64,000 bases of DNA from Caballeronia arationis (GTDB taxonomy: Bacteria; Pseudomonadota; Gammaproteobacteria; Burkholderiales; Burkholderiaceae): assembly GCF_001544975.2 (NCBI RefSeq), contig NZ_FCOG02000025.1:1-64000 (forward strand). The letters are read 5' to 3'. Under the pieces are notes generated by a model, which worked only from the letters and a program-made list of their open reading frames with translations, did no database searches and was not told where the DNA came from. Position numbers and translations under genes: made by a program. This document shows positions 42,678 through 53,081 of the stretch, piece by piece (the first letter of the stretch is position 1; each line of letters opens with the position of its first letter).

Positions 42678-44546
42678 TTGACACACTCCCACGACAGCGA
42701 TTCGCCCGAATCCGAGCGCCCCGTTCGTGCCACGGACGCACAAGGCCCGTCCTCGAACGACGACCGCGACGACCGCGCGCGCGCCGACGATTCCGCCGAG
42801 GGCGACGACCGCCCGCGTCGTGGCTTGCGTCGCGGACCGCGCAGCCTGATCGCCCGGCGCCGCGCCGTCGCGAAGACGAAGGGCGCCGAGGAAGGCGTCC
42901 CGGCGACCGGCGTGGTGGCTGAAGCGCCGCCGGATGGCGTCGTCGTCGCGCAGGTTCGCATGCCGCGCAAGGATGCAGGCGCGCGCGCGCCGCGCAAGGA
43001 CGCGGCCAAGCGCGAAGGCGGCGCGGGTCGTGAAGCGGCGGGTAAGGAACCGAGAGAAGGGCAGCGCGAAGGGGGCCGTAGGCAGCCGGGCGCGCAGAAG
43101 AAGCGCGTCAAGCGCGACGACGCGGACGCACCGGTGCAGAGCCCGGCGGCGGCAGCCGTCGACGACGTGTTCGCCTACGTCACGTCGCCTGCGTTCGACG
43201 CCGACAACGGCGCGGGCGGCGTGCGCGCGCCGATGCTGCGCCGCGGCCGCAATGCACCGCAAAAGCGCGTGCTGGAACCCGACGACGACGCGCCGAAGCT
43301 CCACAAGGTGCTCGCCGAAGCGGGCATGGGTTCGCGTCGCGACATGGAAGAGCTGATCATTGCGGGCCGCGTGTCGGTGAACGGCGAGCCGGCGCACATC
43401 GGCCAGCGAATCATGCCGACTGACCAGGTCCGCATCAACGGCAAGCCGGTGAAGCGCAAGCTCGCGAACAAGCCGCCGCGCATCCTGCTGTATCACAAGC
43501 CGACCGGCGAGATCGTGAGCCACGCCGATCCGGAAGGCCGTCCGTCGGTGTTCGACAAGCTGCCGTCGATGAAGACGGCCAAGTGGCTCGCCGTCGGCCG
43601 GCTCGACTTCAATACCGAAGGCCTGCTGCTTCTCACGACTTCGGGCGATCTGGCGAACCGCTTCATGCATCCGCGCTACAGCGTCGAGCGCGAGTATGCG
43701 GTGCGGGTGGTCGGCGAGCTGTCAGAGGGAATGCGCCAGAAGCTCCTGAAGGGCGTTGAGCTCGACGACGGTCCGGCCAACTTCCTGCGTATCCGCGACG
43801 GTGGCGGCGAAGGCACGAATCACTGGTATCACGTCGCGCTGGCGGAAGGACGCAACCGCGAGGTGCGTCGCATGTTCGAGGCGGCCGGCCTGATGGTGAG
43901 CCGGCTGATCCGCACGCGTCACGGCCCGATCGCGCTGCCGAAGGGACTGAAGCGCGGCCGCTGGGAAGAACTCGAAGACAACCAGGTGCGCAGCCTCATG
44001 GAGTCGGTCGGGCTCAAGGCGCCGCTGGAGGAAAAGGGCGGACGCAACGCGGCACCGCGCGTGCAGCCGGACCCGATGCAGACGTCGATGGGATTCATCA
44101 CACGCGAGCCGGTACTCAGCTCGCACTCGCGCATGGCACAGACGCCGACGCGCGGTGGCGCTGGCGGCGGCGGTCGGCGCGGCGCGCCGGGTGGCTTCGG
44201 TAATTCGACGGGCGGTTTCGGCGGCACCGGCGGTACTGGCGGGTTCGGTGGCGTCGGCGGCGGCCGAGGCGGTCGCGAAGCGAACGGCAATCGCGCTGGC
44301 GGCGAGCCGAATGGCAATCGCACGCCGGGCGGCCGTAGCGGCGCCGGTCCGCGAGGCAATCGTACGCAGGGCGGTCCGCAAGGGCCGGCGGCCGGCGGCG
44401 CGGGCAAGCGCGCCGGATCGGCGGGTCCGCGTGCCGGCGGGCGTCAGGGGCCGCAAGGCGGCGGACAGGGCAAGCCGGGCAATTCGGGCGGTGCGGGACG
44501 CGGTCCGCGTCCGGCCACGCCGCGCAACCGCACGCGCGGTCGCTGA
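42678..44546 (+). CDS. rluB: 23S rRNA pseudouridine synthase B, TTG start
   Basis: A 622-residue protein. The N-terminal 205 residues are charged and low-complexity. The S4-like domain ([20 protein letters not shown]) begins near 210. The pseudouridine synthase core contains [14 protein letters not shown] (catalytic Asp near residue 312) and [14 protein letters not shown]. The last 120 residues are Gly/Arg/Asn-rich, an RNA-binding-like tail. RluB makes pseudouridine 2605 in 23S rRNA (E. coli numbering). The TTG start follows a TTGAGG ribosome site and no ATG/GTG gives a better N-terminus. Confidence 0.92.
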   Translation: MTHSHDSDSPESERPVRATDAQGPSSNDDRDDRARADDSAEGDDRPRRGLRRGPRSLIARRRAVAKTKGAEEGVPATGVVAEAPPDGVVVAQVRMPRKDAGARAPRKDAAKREGGAGREAAGKEPREGQREGGRRQPGAQKKRVKRDDADAPVQSPAAAAVDDVFAYVTSPAFDADNGAGGVRAPMLRRGRNAPQKRVLEPDDDAPKLHKVLAEAGMGSRRDMEELIIAGRVSVNGEPAHIGQRIMPTDQVRINGKPVKRKLANKPPRILLYHKPTGEIVSHADPEGRPSVFDKLPSMKTAKWLAVGRLDFNTEGLLLLTTSGDLANRFMHPRYSVEREYAVRVVGELSEGMRQKLLKGVELDDGPANFLRIRDGGGEGTNHWYHVALAEGRNREVRRMFEAAGLMVSRLIRTRHGPIALPKGLKRGRWEELEDNQVRSLMESVGLKAPLEEKGGRNAAPRVQPDPMQTSMGFITREPVLSSHSRMAQTPTRGGAGGGGRRGAPGGFGNSTGGFGGTGGTGGFGGVGGGRGGREANGNRAGGEPNGNRTPGGRSGAGPRGNRTQGGPQGPAAGGAGKRAGSAGPRAGGRQGPQGGGQGKPGNSGGAGRGPRPATPRNRTRGR

Positions 44547-44631
44547 GCAACGCGCGCTCGATCGACCTGGAAGCGGGGCGCGTCCGGCCGCATCTGGAAC
44601 GCTCAGGTTTTTGTCGATCGGCGTAATCACG

Positions 44632-44655
44632 AAGGGGCACGCCAGCGTGCCCCTT
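44632..44655 (+). terminator. Terminator-like hairpin after rluB
   Basis: A 9-bp stem AAGGGGCAC/GTGCCCCTT with a 6-base loop (the arms extend through GC/GC pairs) and a short TTT tail. Confidence 0.6.
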
Positions 44656-44768
44656 TGCATTAGCTGCCGTCCGGAAGGACATCGGGAAACCTTGCGCGTT
44701 TTAGCAGCAGATCGCGCTGAAACGGCGCCGAATCGGCTGCGAATGCGTCGCAAACGCGCCGGGTTTGG

Positions 44769-44797
44769 TTGCCTTTATCCCGAAAAATGGCTAAAAT
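44769..44797 (+). promoter_or_regulatory. Promoter of the rimP-nusA-infB operon
   Basis: TTGCCT (44769-44774), a 17-bp spacer and TAAAAT (44792-44797). Transcription would start near 44804, about 200 nt before rimP. Confidence 0.75.
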
Positions 44798-44803
44798 CAC
44801 AAA

Positions 44804-44897
44804 GTCGCTGGGCATGCAGTTTCGTGGAGCTAGTAATAGCCGCCCGGATGCGACCTCGGTTTAAAAAGAAATTGGGCGTTGCGCCCATTTTTTTTTG
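44804..44897 (+). promoter_or_regulatory. Structured leader with terminator (rimP leader)
   Basis: The leader folds into a long stem. GTCGC and GGGC near 44804-44813 pair with GCCC and GCGAC at about 44841-44853, with an inner GCTA-GTAA-TAGC hairpin. A terminator follows (TGGGCG/CGCCCA at 44873-44887 with a TTG loop) and a run of T. It ends about 105 nt before rimP. This is an attenuator-like layout for the rimP-nusA-infB operon, which NusA is known to autoregulate in E. coli. A rimP leader RNA class is known in other proteobacteria; identity with it is not shown. Confidence 0.6.
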
Positions 44898-45001
44898 GCC
44901 ATTCGGTTCGGCATCTTGGGGCAACGAGGGTGCGCGCCGGCTTAAGGCGCGGCCCGCAGGTGTTCTCAGCGTGGAGCGCGCGTGAACACCTTGGAGTCAT
45001 T

Positions 45002-45460
45002 GTGCAACTGACGGAATTGATTGAAACCACAGTCTCGGGCCTGGGCTACGAGCTTGTCGATCTCGAGCGCTCGGGAGGCGGCATGTTGCGCGTGTACATC
45101 GACCAGCCCGCCGGAATCGCCATCGAAGACTGCGAGAAAGTCACGCGTCAGCTTCAGTATCTGCTCGAAGTCGAAAACATCGATTACGACCGGCTCGAAG
45201 TCTCTTCGCCGGGTCTCGATCGGCCGCTCAAGAAGCTGGCGGACTTCGAACGCTTCGCGGGCAGCGAGGTGGTCATCACATTGAAAAAGCCGCTGGACGG
45301 GCGCAAGTCGTACCGGGGCATCGTGCATGCGCCGAACGGCGAAACGATTGGTTTGGAATTTGAAGGGAAGGACGGCGCCGCGATGCTCGATTTCACGCTC
45401 GCAGACCTCGATAAAGCACGTCTCGTCCCCAAGGTTGACTTTAGGAGCCGCAAACAATGA
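45002..45460 (+). CDS. rimP: Ribosome maturation factor RimP, GTG start
   Basis: A 152-residue protein. The N-terminal domain ([21 protein letters not shown], then [12 protein letters not shown] and DCEKVTRQL) and the C-terminal SH3-like domain ([20 protein letters not shown]) are typical. RimP helps 30S assembly. The GTG at 45002 has a TTGGAGT site 6 bases upstream and gives the family N-terminus; the frame extends upstream without homology. The stop overlaps the nusA ATG (ATGA). Confidence 0.95.
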   Translation: MQLTELIETTVSGLGYELVDLERSGGGMLRVYIDQPAGIAIEDCEKVTRQLQYLLEVENIDYDRLEVSSPGLDRPLKKLADFERFAGSEVVITLKKPLDGRKSYRGIVHAPNGETIGLEFEGKDGAAMLDFTLADLDKARLVPKVDFRSRKQ

Positions 45461-46932
45461 GTCGCGAAGTTTTGATGCTGGCGGATGCGCTGGCGCGCGA
45501 AAAAAACGTCAACAAGGACGTGGTGTACGCAGCGCTGGAAGCCGCGCTGGCTTCGGCAACGAAAAAGCTGTTCGAGGAAGATGTCGATATTCGCGTCGCG
45601 ATCGATCGTGAGAGCGGCGAGCATGAAACTTTCCGCCGCTGGCGCGTCGTGCCGGACGAGGCGGGCCTGCAGGAGCCGGACCAGGAAATCCTGCTGTTCG
45701 AAGCGAAGGAAGACAAGCCCGACGCCGAAGTGGACGACTATATCGAGCAGCCGATCCCGTCGATCGAATTCGGCCGTATCGGTGCGCAGGCTGCAAAGCA
45801 GGTCATTCTTCAGAAGGTTCGGGACGCGGAGCGCGAGCAGATCCTGAACGACTTCCTCGAGCGCGGCGAAAAGATCATGACCGGCTCGGTCAAGCGTCTG
45901 GACAAGGGTAATTTCATCGTCGAGTCGGGCCGTGTCGAAGCGCTGCTGCGCCGCGACCAGCTGATTCCGAAGGAAAACCTGCGCGTCGGCGACCGCGTCC
46001 GCGCCTATATCGCGAAGGTCGACCGCACCGCGCGCGGCCCGCAGATCGAACTCTCGCGCACGGCGCCCGAGTTCCTGATGAAGCTGTTCGAAATGGAAGT
46101 GCCGGAAATCGAGCAGGGTCTGCTCGAAATCAAGGCGGCCGCGCGCGATCCTGGCGTGCGTGCGAAAATCGGGGTGATCGCGTACGACAAGCGCATCGAC
46201 CCGATCGGCACCTGCGTCGGCATTCGCGGTTCGCGCGTCCAGGCGGTGCGAAACGAGCTCGGTGGCGAGAACGTCGACATCGTGCTATGGTCGGAAGACC
46301 CCGCCCAGTTCGTGATCGGCGCCCTTGCGCCGGCTGCCGTACAGTCGATCGTCGTCGATGAAGAAAAGCATTCGATGGACGTCGTCGTCGACGAGAACGA
46401 ACTCGCGGTCGCGATCGGCCGCAGTGGCCAGAACGTCCGGCTCGCCAGCGAACTCACCGGCTGGCAGATCAACATCATGACGCCGGATGAATCCGCGCTG
46501 AAGCAGAACGAGGAACGCGGCACGCTGCGCGACCTGTTCATGGCGCGTCTCGACGTCGACGAGGAAGTGGCGGACATCCTGATCGACGAGGGCTTCACGA
46601 GCCTCGAAGAGATCGCGTATGTGCCGCTCAACGAAATGCTCGAAATCGAAGCCTTCGATGAAGACACGGTGCATGAACTGCGCAACCGCTCGCGTGACGC
46701 GCTGCTCACGATGGCGATCGCCAACGAAGAGAAAGTCGAAGGTGCCGCACTCGATTTGAAGAGCCTCGAGGGCATGGACAATGAACTGCTCTCGAAGCTT
46801 GCAGAACACCAGGTCCAGACGCGCGACGAACTCGCCGAGCTGGCTGTGGATGAGCTGGTCGAAATGACCGGCATGGAAGAGGATGCCGCTAAGGCGTTGA
46901 TCATGAAAGCACGTGAACACTGGTTCCAGTGA
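45457..46932 (+). CDS. nusA: Transcription termination/antitermination protein NusA
   Basis: A 491-residue protein: N-terminal RNA-polymerase-binding domain (1-130), S1 domain (about 135-200, [16 protein letters not shown]), two KH domains (about 230-345, including [20 protein letters not shown] and [18 protein letters not shown]) and two C-terminal acidic repeats (360-491). It modulates pausing, termination and rrn antitermination. It is translationally coupled to rimP by a 4-base overlap, with infB next. Confidence 0.97.
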   Translation: MSREVLMLADALAREKNVNKDVVYAALEAALASATKKLFEEDVDIRVAIDRESGEHETFRRWRVVPDEAGLQEPDQEILLFEAKEDKPDAEVDDYIEQPIPSIEFGRIGAQAAKQVILQKVRDAEREQILNDFLERGEKIMTGSVKRLDKGNFIVESGRVEALLRRDQLIPKENLRVGDRVRAYIAKVDRTARGPQIELSRTAPEFLMKLFEMEVPEIEQGLLEIKAAARDPGVRAKIGVIAYDKRIDPIGTCVGIRGSRVQAVRNELGGENVDIVLWSEDPAQFVIGALAPAAVQSIVVDEEKHSMDVVVDENELAVAIGRSGQNVRLASELTGWQINIMTPDESALKQNEERGTLRDLFMARLDVDEEVADILIDEGFTSLEEIAYVPLNEMLEIEAFDEDTVHELRNRSRDALLTMAIANEEKVEGAALDLKSLEGMDNELLSKLAEHQVQTRDELAELAVDELVEMTGMEEDAAKALIMKAREHWFQ

Positions 46933-47026
46933 GAAATGACCATGGCGCACTGACATATCGCGGCCAGTTCGGCCGCATGACCCCGATCTAACAGCAAGGA
47001 ATCTGTCCTTGCATCAAGAGGAATGA

Positions 47027-49999
47027 ATGGCGAGTAACAACGTAGCCCAATTTGCCGCGGAACTCAAAATGCCTGCAGGCGTGTTGCTGGAGCAACTGCA
47101 GGCGGCTGGCGTTCAGAAAGCGAGCGCTGACGACGACCTGTCCGAAATGGACAAGGCGCGTCTGCTCGATCATTTGCGCAAGTCGCACGGTTCCGCCGAC
47201 GCCGACAAGCGCAAGATCACTCTGACCCGCCGGCATACGTCGGAGATCAAGCAATCCGACTCTACGGGTAAAGCTCGCACCATTCAGGTCGAGGTGCGCA
47301 AGAAGCGTGTCTTCGTGAAGCGCGACGAACAAGGCGCCGAGCAAGTCGTCGAGGCACAGAATCACGTCGAGGACGAAGTCGACGAAGCTGAATTGCAGCG
47401 TCGCGAGGAAGAAGCGCGGCATGCGGCGGAGCTGCTCGAGAAGGAAGCGCAGGAGCTGAAAGAACGCCAGGAGCGCCTCGAGCGCGAAGAGGCGGAGCGC
47501 CGTGCGCATGAGGAAGCGGCCGAAGCCGAGCGTCGCCGTGCCGAGGAAGAAGCGGCGAAGCGCGCTGCCGCGATGAAGGAAGCGGCCGAAGTCTCGAAGG
47601 CGGCGGCCGCCGCGCGTCAGGAAGTGCGCGCGGAAGCCAAGGCCGACAAGCAGGCTGAGAAGCAAGCCGAGGAACCCGCCAAGCCGGACGCAGCCGCGCA
47701 GCAGAACGAAGAGAAGGCCGCCGCCGAGCGTGCCGCTCAGCGCGAAGCCGCCAAGAAGGCGGAGGACGCCGCACGCGCCGCGACCGAAAAGGCGCGCGCC
47801 GAGCAGGAACAAATCGCAAAGCGCCGTGCCGCGGCCGAAGCCGAAGCGCGCGCGATCCGCGAAATGATGAACACGCCGCGCAAGGCGCAGCAGGCGAAGC
47901 CGGCCGAGCCGGCGCCTGTCGCCAAGCCGGCCGAAGCGGCGAAGGCCGTCGAGGCGAAGGGCACGCTGCACAAGCCGGCGAAGCCGGAAGGCTCAGTGTC
48001 TGCACGTCCGGCCGCGGCCAAGAAGCCGGCGGCAGGCGCGCCGGCCACGACCGCACCGTCGTCGCCGGACAAGAAGAAGGCCGGCGGCAAGGGCGGCTGG
48101 CAGGACGACGCAGCCAAGCGCCGTGGCATCAAGACCCGCGGCGACACCAGCGGCGGCGTCGATCGCGGCTGGCGCGGCGGTCCGAAGGGACGCGGCAAGC
48201 ATCAGGATCAGACGACGTTCCAGGCGCCGACCGAACCGATCGTGCGCGAAGTGCACGTGCCGGAAACCATTTCGGTTGCCGATCTGGCGCACAAGATGTC
48301 GGTGAAGGCTTCGGAAGTCATCAAGGTGATGATGAAGCTCGGCCAGATGGTCACGATCAACCAGGTGCTCGACCAGGAAACGGCGATGATCGTCGTCGAG
48401 GAACTGGGTCACCGTGCGGTCGCGGCAAAGCTGGACGATCCGGAAGCGCTGCTCACCGAAGGCGAAACGACGGAAGAAGCAGGCGAACGCCTGCCGCGCC
48501 CGCCGGTCGTCACGGTCATGGGTCACGTCGACCACGGCAAGACGTCGCTGCTCGATTACATCCGTCGCGCGAAAGTGGCGGCGGGCGAAGCGGGCGGGAT
48601 CACGCAGCATATCGGCGCATACCACGTCGAAACGCCGCGCGGAGTCATCACGTTCCTCGACACGCCGGGTCACGAGGCCTTCACGGCCATGCGTGCGCGC
48701 GGTGCGAAGGCAACTGACATCGTGATTCTCGTAGTAGCAGCCGACGACGGCGTGATGCCGCAGACGAAGGAAGCGATCGCCCACGCGAAAGCGGGCGGCG
48801 TGCCGATCGTCGTCGCGATCAACAAGATCGACAAGCCGGATGCGCATTCCGAGCGCGTGAAGCAGGAACTCGTCGCGGAAGGCGTCGTGCCGGAAGAGTA
48901 CGGTGGCGATTCGCCGTTCGTCGAAGTGTCGGCGAAGACAGGTCAGGGCATCGACGACCTGCTGGAAAACGTCTCGCTGCAGGCCGAAGTGCTGGAACTG
49001 ACGGCGCCGATCGAAGCGCCGGCGAAGGGCCTCGTGATCGAAGCGAAGCTCGACAAGGGCAAGGGTCCGGTTGCAACGATCCTGGTCCAGTCGGGCACGC
49101 TCAATCGCGGCGACGTCGTGCTGGCAGGCAGCGCCTACGGTCGCGTGCGCGCGATGCTCGACGAAACCGGCAAGCCGACGAAGTCGGCGGGTCCGTCGAT
49201 TCCGGTCGAGATCCAGGGTCTGTCGGAAGTGCCGGGTGCGGGCGAGGAAGTCATCGTGCTGCCGGACGAGCGCAAGGCGCGCGAAATCGCGCTGTTCCGT
49301 CAAGGCAAGTTCCGCGACGTCAAGCTCGCGAAGCAGCAGGCCGCGAAGCTCGAAAACATGCTCGAGCAGATGGGCGAAGGCGAAGTGCAGAATCTGCCGC
49401 TCATCGTCAAGGCCGACGTGCAGGGTTCGCAGGAAGCGCTGGTGCAATCGCTGCAAAAGCTGTCGACCAACGAAGTGCGCGTGCAGATCGTGCACAGCGC
49501 GGTCGGCGCGATCAGCGAATCGGACGTCAACCTCGCGACGGCGTCGAAGGCGGTCATCATCGGCTTCAACACCCGTGCGGATGCACAGGCGCGCAAGGTG
49601 GCCGAGTCGAACGGCATCGATATTCGCTACTACAACATCATCTATGACGCTGTGGATGAGGTGAAGGCAGCGATGTCCGGCATGCTGTCGCCGGAGAAGC
49701 GCGAAGTCGTGACCGGCATGGTCGAAGTGCGCCAGGTGATCCGCGTGCCGAAGGTCGGCCTGATCGCGGGTTGTATGGTCACGGACGGCGTCGTCAAGCG
49801 CAGCTCGTCGGTGCGCGTGATCCGCAACAACGTCGTGATCCATACCGGCGAACTCGATTCGCTCAAGCGCTTCAAGGATGACGTGAAGGAAGTCCGTCAG
49901 GGCTTCGAGTGCGGCATGTCGATCAAGAACTTCAACGACATCGTCGAAGGCGACCAGTTCGAAGTGTTCGAAGTCACCGAAGTGGCTCGTACGCTGTAA
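47027..49999 (+). CDS. infB: Translation initiation factor IF-2
   Basis: A 990-residue protein. The short IF2-N domain ([21 protein letters not shown]) comes first, then an extremely charged Glu/Ala/Arg-rich helical region (about 110-360). A second IF2-N domain ([19 protein letters not shown], about 415-465) precedes the GTPase domain from about 495 (GHVDHGKTS at about 499, [16 protein letters not shown]) and the EF-Tu-like and fMet-tRNA-binding C-terminal domains. It places fMet-tRNA on the 30S. A start at 47027 follows AAGAGGAATG. Strong antisense ORFs here are shadows. Confidence 0.97.
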   Translation: MASNNVAQFAAELKMPAGVLLEQLQAAGVQKASADDDLSEMDKARLLDHLRKSHGSADADKRKITLTRRHTSEIKQSDSTGKARTIQVEVRKKRVFVKRDEQGAEQVVEAQNHVEDEVDEAELQRREEEARHAAELLEKEAQELKERQERLEREEAERRAHEEAAEAERRRAEEEAAKRAAAMKEAAEVSKAAAAARQEVRAEAKADKQAEKQAEEPAKPDAAAQQNEEKAAAERAAQREAAKKAEDAARAATEKARAEQEQIAKRRAAAEAEARAIREMMNTPRKAQQAKPAEPAPVAKPAEAAKAVEAKGTLHKPAKPEGSVSARPAAAKKPAAGAPATTAPSSPDKKKAGGKGGWQDDAAKRRGIKTRGDTSGGVDRGWRGGPKGRGKHQDQTTFQAPTEPIVREVHVPETISVADLAHKMSVKASEVIKVMMKLGQMVTINQVLDQETAMIVVEELGHRAVAAKLDDPEALLTEGETTEEAGERLPRPPVVTVMGHVDHGKTSLLDYIRRAKVAAGEAGGITQHIGAYHVETPRGVITFLDTPGHEAFTAMRARGAKATDIVILVVAADDGVMPQTKEAIAHAKAGGVPIVVAINKIDKPDAHSERVKQELVAEGVVPEEYGGDSPFVEVSAKTGQGIDDLLENVSLQAEVLELTAPIEAPAKGLVIEAKLDKGKGPVATILVQSGTLNRGDVVLAGSAYGRVRAMLDETGKPTKSAGPSIPVEIQGLSEVPGAGEEVIVLPDERKAREIALFRQGKFRDVKLAKQQAAKLENMLEQMGEGEVQNLPLIVKADVQGSQEALVQSLQKLSTNEVRVQIVHSAVGAISESDVNLATASKAVIIGFNTRADAQARKVAESNGIDIRYYNIIYDAVDEVKAAMSGMLSPEKREVVTGMVEVRQVIRVPKVGLIAGCMVTDGVVKRSSSVRVIRNNVVIHTGELDSLKRFKDDVKEVRQGFECGMSIKNFNDIVEGDQFEVFEVTEVARTL

Positions 50000-50021
50000 G
50001 ATTGCCCGCCGTAAATCAAGG

Positions 50022-50055
50022 CGGAGCGGGCCTCTAGGTCCGCTCCGTTTTTTTT
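50022..50055 (+). terminator. Terminator between infB and rbfA
   Basis: An 11-bp stem with one G-T pair (50022-50032 with 50037-50047), a TCTA loop and eight T. It sits inside the nusA-infB-rbfA-truB series, so it is likely a partial terminator that lowers downstream expression. Confidence 0.85.
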
Positions 50056-50099
50056 ATGGGCGCGGCACGGCAACACGGCACGACAATAAGGGAAACATC

Positions 50100-50477
50100 A
50101 TGGCCAAGAAACGTACCTCACCGAATCGCAACGTGCAGATCGCGGATCAGATCCAGCGCGATCTGTCCGAGTTGATGCGCGAGGTGAAGGACCCGCGCGT
50201 CGGAATGGTGACGATCCAGAGCGTCGAACTGACGCCGGATTATGCGCACGCGAAGGTCTATTTCACGACGCTGACGGGCGATCCGCAGCAGACGCAGGAC
50301 GGCCTGAATCACGCGGCCGGGCACCTGCACAACCTTCTTTTCAAGCGCCTGCATATCCACACGGTCCCGACGCTGCATTTCCACTATGACCAGACGATCG
50401 AGCGCGCGGTCGAAATGTCGAAGCTGATCGACGAGGCCAACGCCACGCGCGCGAAGGACGACGAGGAAGGTGCCTGA
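50100..50477 (+). CDS. rbfA: Ribosome-binding factor A
   Basis: A 125-residue KH-like protein ([19 protein letters not shown], then [46 protein letters not shown]). It assists late 30S maturation. The ATG at 50100 follows AAGGGAAACATC. truB begins three bases after its stop. Confidence 0.96.
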   Translation: MAKKRTSPNRNVQIADQIQRDLSELMREVKDPRVGMVTIQSVELTPDYAHAKVYFTTLTGDPQQTQDGLNHAAGHLHNLLFKRLHIHTVPTLHFHYDQTIERAVEMSKLIDEANATRAKDDEEGA

Positions 50478-50480
50478 CCG

Positions 50481-51425
50481 ATGAAGGGTTCGAATGGTCC
50501 GGCGCGTCCGAAGATTCCGCGCCGTGCGCTCGACGGCGTGTTGCTGCTCGACAAGCCGCTCGGCCTGTCGAGCAACGATGCGCTGATCCGCGCGAAGCGT
50601 CTCTATCTGGCGAAGAAGGCGGGGCATACAGGCACGCTCGATCCGCTCGCGACCGGTCTTCTGCCGCTTTGTTTCGGCGAGGCGACGAAGTTTTCGCAGG
50701 ATCTGCTCGAAGCCGACAAGACGTACGAGGCGACGATGCGCCTCGGCATCCGCACGACGACGGGCGATGCGGAAGGCGAAGCGCTCGAAACGCGCGAGGT
50801 GACGTGCGACGAACCGGCGGTCCTGGCGGCGATGGAAAAGTTTCGCGGTGAGATCACGCAAGTCCCGCCGATGTATTCGGCGCTCAAACGCGACGGCAAG
50901 CCGCTTTACGAATACGCACGTGCCGGGCAGACGGTGGAACGCGAGGGCCGTCAGGTGACGATTCACGCGCTGGAACTGATCTCCTGTGCGCTGCCGATGG
51001 TGACGTTTCGCGTGACGTGCAGCAAAGGTACGTATGTGCGCACGCTCGCGGAGGATATCGGCGAGACGCTCGGTTGCGGCGCGCATCTCGTGGCGTTGCG
51101 GCGCACCGGCGTCGGCGCGCTGACGCTCGAACACGCGGCGACGCTCGACGCGTTGTCGGATGCGGAGCAGGCGGAGCGCGATCGCTGGTTGCAGCCGGTC
51201 GATGCGCTGCTCTCGACGTTTCCGTCTGTCCATCTCGATGCCGATGCGGCGCGCCGCTTCCTGCACGGCCAGCGGTTGAGGCTGTCAGAGGTGTCGGCGG
51301 AACCGCTCGAAGACGGCCGCGTGCGTGTCTACACGGTCGAGGGCGCGAGGCTGCTCGGCGTCGCGAAGGCGGGCGAGGGCGTGCTGGCGCCCGAGCGGCT
51401 GGTGGTCAGCGCGACGTCGGACTGA
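50481..51425 (+). CDS. truB: tRNA pseudouridine(55) synthase TruB
   Basis: A 314-residue enzyme with GVLLLDKPLGLSSNDAL at the N-terminus, the catalytic motif KAGHTGTLDPLATGLLPLC (Asp near residue 53) and YSALKRDGKPLYEYARAG. It makes pseudouridine 55 in the tRNA T-loop. The ribosome site GAGGAAGG lies in the end of rbfA, so translation is coupled. Confidence 0.96.
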   Translation: MKGSNGPARPKIPRRALDGVLLLDKPLGLSSNDALIRAKRLYLAKKAGHTGTLDPLATGLLPLCFGEATKFSQDLLEADKTYEATMRLGIRTTTGDAEGEALETREVTCDEPAVLAAMEKFRGEITQVPPMYSALKRDGKPLYEYARAGQTVEREGRQVTIHALELISCALPMVTFRVTCSKGTYVRTLAEDIGETLGCGAHLVALRRTGVGALTLEHAATLDALSDAEQAERDRWLQPVDALLSTFPSVHLDADAARRFLHGQRLRLSEVSAEPLEDGRVRVYTVEGARLLGVAKAGEGVLAPERLVVSATSD

Positions 51426-51442
51426 GTCGAGCGCAGTAAAGC

Positions 51443-51470
51443 AAAAGCCCGGAGCGAATCCGGGCTTTTT
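51443..51470. terminator. Bidirectional terminator between truB and the efflux operon
   Basis: An 11-bp stem AAAAGCCCGGA/TCCGGGCTTTT (51443-51453 with 51459-51469), a 5-base loop, T-tail on the plus strand and A-run giving a T-tail on the minus strand. Confidence 0.88.
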
Positions 51471-51494
51471 CACATCCGCGCGAGGCGAAGCGGG

Positions 51495-53057
51495 TCAATG
51501 TGCCGCCGAAGCCGCCGCAGCCGAATCTCCGCCGCCGGCCCGCTCGGGCTTGGTGATCCAGATCAGCGCGATCAGCGCGACGAAAATCCCCGCCGACAGA
51601 TAGAACAGGTCGTTGACGCCGAGTTGCGCGGCCTGTTGCGTCGCCATGCTGTTGTAGAGCCCATAGGCCTGCGACTGGTCGAGCCCGGCCGCGCCCATCA
51701 TCTGCCCGACCGAACTGGCGAACGTCGGGTTGTACGCGTTCGCTTGCTCGACGAGCTGCGCGTGATGCACGATCGACCGATGCTCCCACGCCGTCGAAAA
51801 AATCGACGTGCCGATGCCGCCGCACATGATCCGCACGAAGTTCGACAGACCCGACGCTGCCGGAATCCGGTGCCCCGGCAGCCCGGACAGCGTGATCGAC
51901 ACGAGCGGGATGAAGAACCCGGCCATGCCGATGCCCTGAATCAGCGTCGGCATCATCAGCGAGAACGTGTCGACGCCCGTCGTGTAGCGCGAGCGCATCC
52001 AGAAGCAGAGCGCAAACACGAGGAACGCGGCCGTCGCGATCTTGCGCGGATCGGTGCGTGGCAGGAATTTGCCCGTCACCGGCGACAGGAGAATCGCGAA
52101 CACGCCGACCGGCGCCATCACGAGCCCGGCGTCGGTCGCCGTATAGCCGATATCGGTTTGCAGCCACAGAGGCAACAGCACCAGGTTGCCGAAGTAGAGC
52201 CCATAGCCGATCGACAGCGCGATCGTCCCGCCGGTGAAGTTGCGCAGCTTGAAGAGCGACAGATCGACCACCGGATGCTCCGCCGTCAACTCCCATACGA
52301 TGAAGAAAGCGAGCGCGATCACGGCGATCAGCGTCAGCACGACGATCGTGGTGGAATTGAACCAGTCGAGGTCCTTGCCCTTGTCGAGCATGACCTGCAG
52401 CGAGCCGACCCAGATCACCAGCAGCGCGAGGCCCACGGTGTCGATCGGCGCCTTGCGGATCGCCGAATCGCGGTCGCGGAAGATCGCGAACGTCGCGAGT
52501 GCGGCCGCGATGCCGACCGGAATGTTGACGTAGAAGATCCACGGCCAGGAAATGTTGTCCGAGATCCAGCCGCCGAGAATCGGGCCGGCGACAGGCGCGA
52601 TCAGCGTGGTCATCGACCACATCGACAAGGCGATCGGCGCCTTCGAGCGTGGATAGCTCGCGAGCAGCAGGGTTTGCGAAAGCGGGATCATCGGGCCCGC
52701 GACGGCGCCCTGGAACACGCGTGCGGCCAGCAGGAACGGCAGCGTCGGCGCGAGCCCGCAGAGCCACGACGCGATCACGAACAGCACGATCGACGAAAGG
52801 AACAGCCGGACTTGTCCGAAGCGCTGCGTGAGCCAGCCGGTGAGCGGTACCGAGATGGCGTTGGCGACCGCGAAGGACGTGATGACCCACGTTCCCTGGT
52901 CGGACGCCACACCGAGGTCGCCCGAGATCGACGGAATCGAGACGTTCGCAATCGACGTGTCGAGGACGTTCATGAACACCGCGAGCGAAACCGCGATCGT
53001 GCCGATCACGAGCTTCGCGCCTTCGAGCGGCGGATGAACGACGTTTTGCTGAGACAT
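51495..53057 (-). CDS. emrB: EmrB/QacA-type MFS efflux pump (DHA2 family)
   Basis: A 520-residue, 14-helix drug:H+ antiporter. DHA2 motif C is visible in the FQGAVAGPMIPLSQTLLL / GPILGGWISDNISWPWIFYVNIP segment (helices 4-5), and the N-terminal FMNVLDTSIANVSIPSI is helix 1. It is the inner-membrane part of a tripartite pump and exports hydrophobic compounds with the EmrA adaptor and an outer-membrane factor. It is last in the marR-OMF-emrA-emrB operon, 24 bp after emrA. Confidence 0.92.
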   Translation of the reverse strand: MSQQNVVHPPLEGAKLVIGTIAVSLAVFMNVLDTSIANVSIPSISGDLGVASDQGTWVITSFAVANAISVPLTGWLTQRFGQVRLFLSSIVLFVIASWLCGLAPTLPFLLAARVFQGAVAGPMIPLSQTLLLASYPRSKAPIALSMWSMTTLIAPVAGPILGGWISDNISWPWIFYVNIPVGIAAALATFAIFRDRDSAIRKAPIDTVGLALLVIWVGSLQVMLDKGKDLDWFNSTTIVVLTLIAVIALAFFIVWELTAEHPVVDLSLFKLRNFTGGTIALSIGYGLYFGNLVLLPLWLQTDIGYTATDAGLVMAPVGVFAILLSPVTGKFLPRTDPRKIATAAFLVFALCFWMRSRYTTGVDTFSLMMPTLIQGIGMAGFFIPLVSITLSGLPGHRIPAASGLSNFVRIMCGGIGTSIFSTAWEHRSIVHHAQLVEQANAYNPTFASSVGQMMGAAGLDQSQAYGLYNSMATQQAAQLGVNDLFYLSAGIFVALIALIWITKPERAGGGDSAAAASAAH

Positions 53058-53081
53058 GTAACGGAGCCTTGTGCGGGTTGC

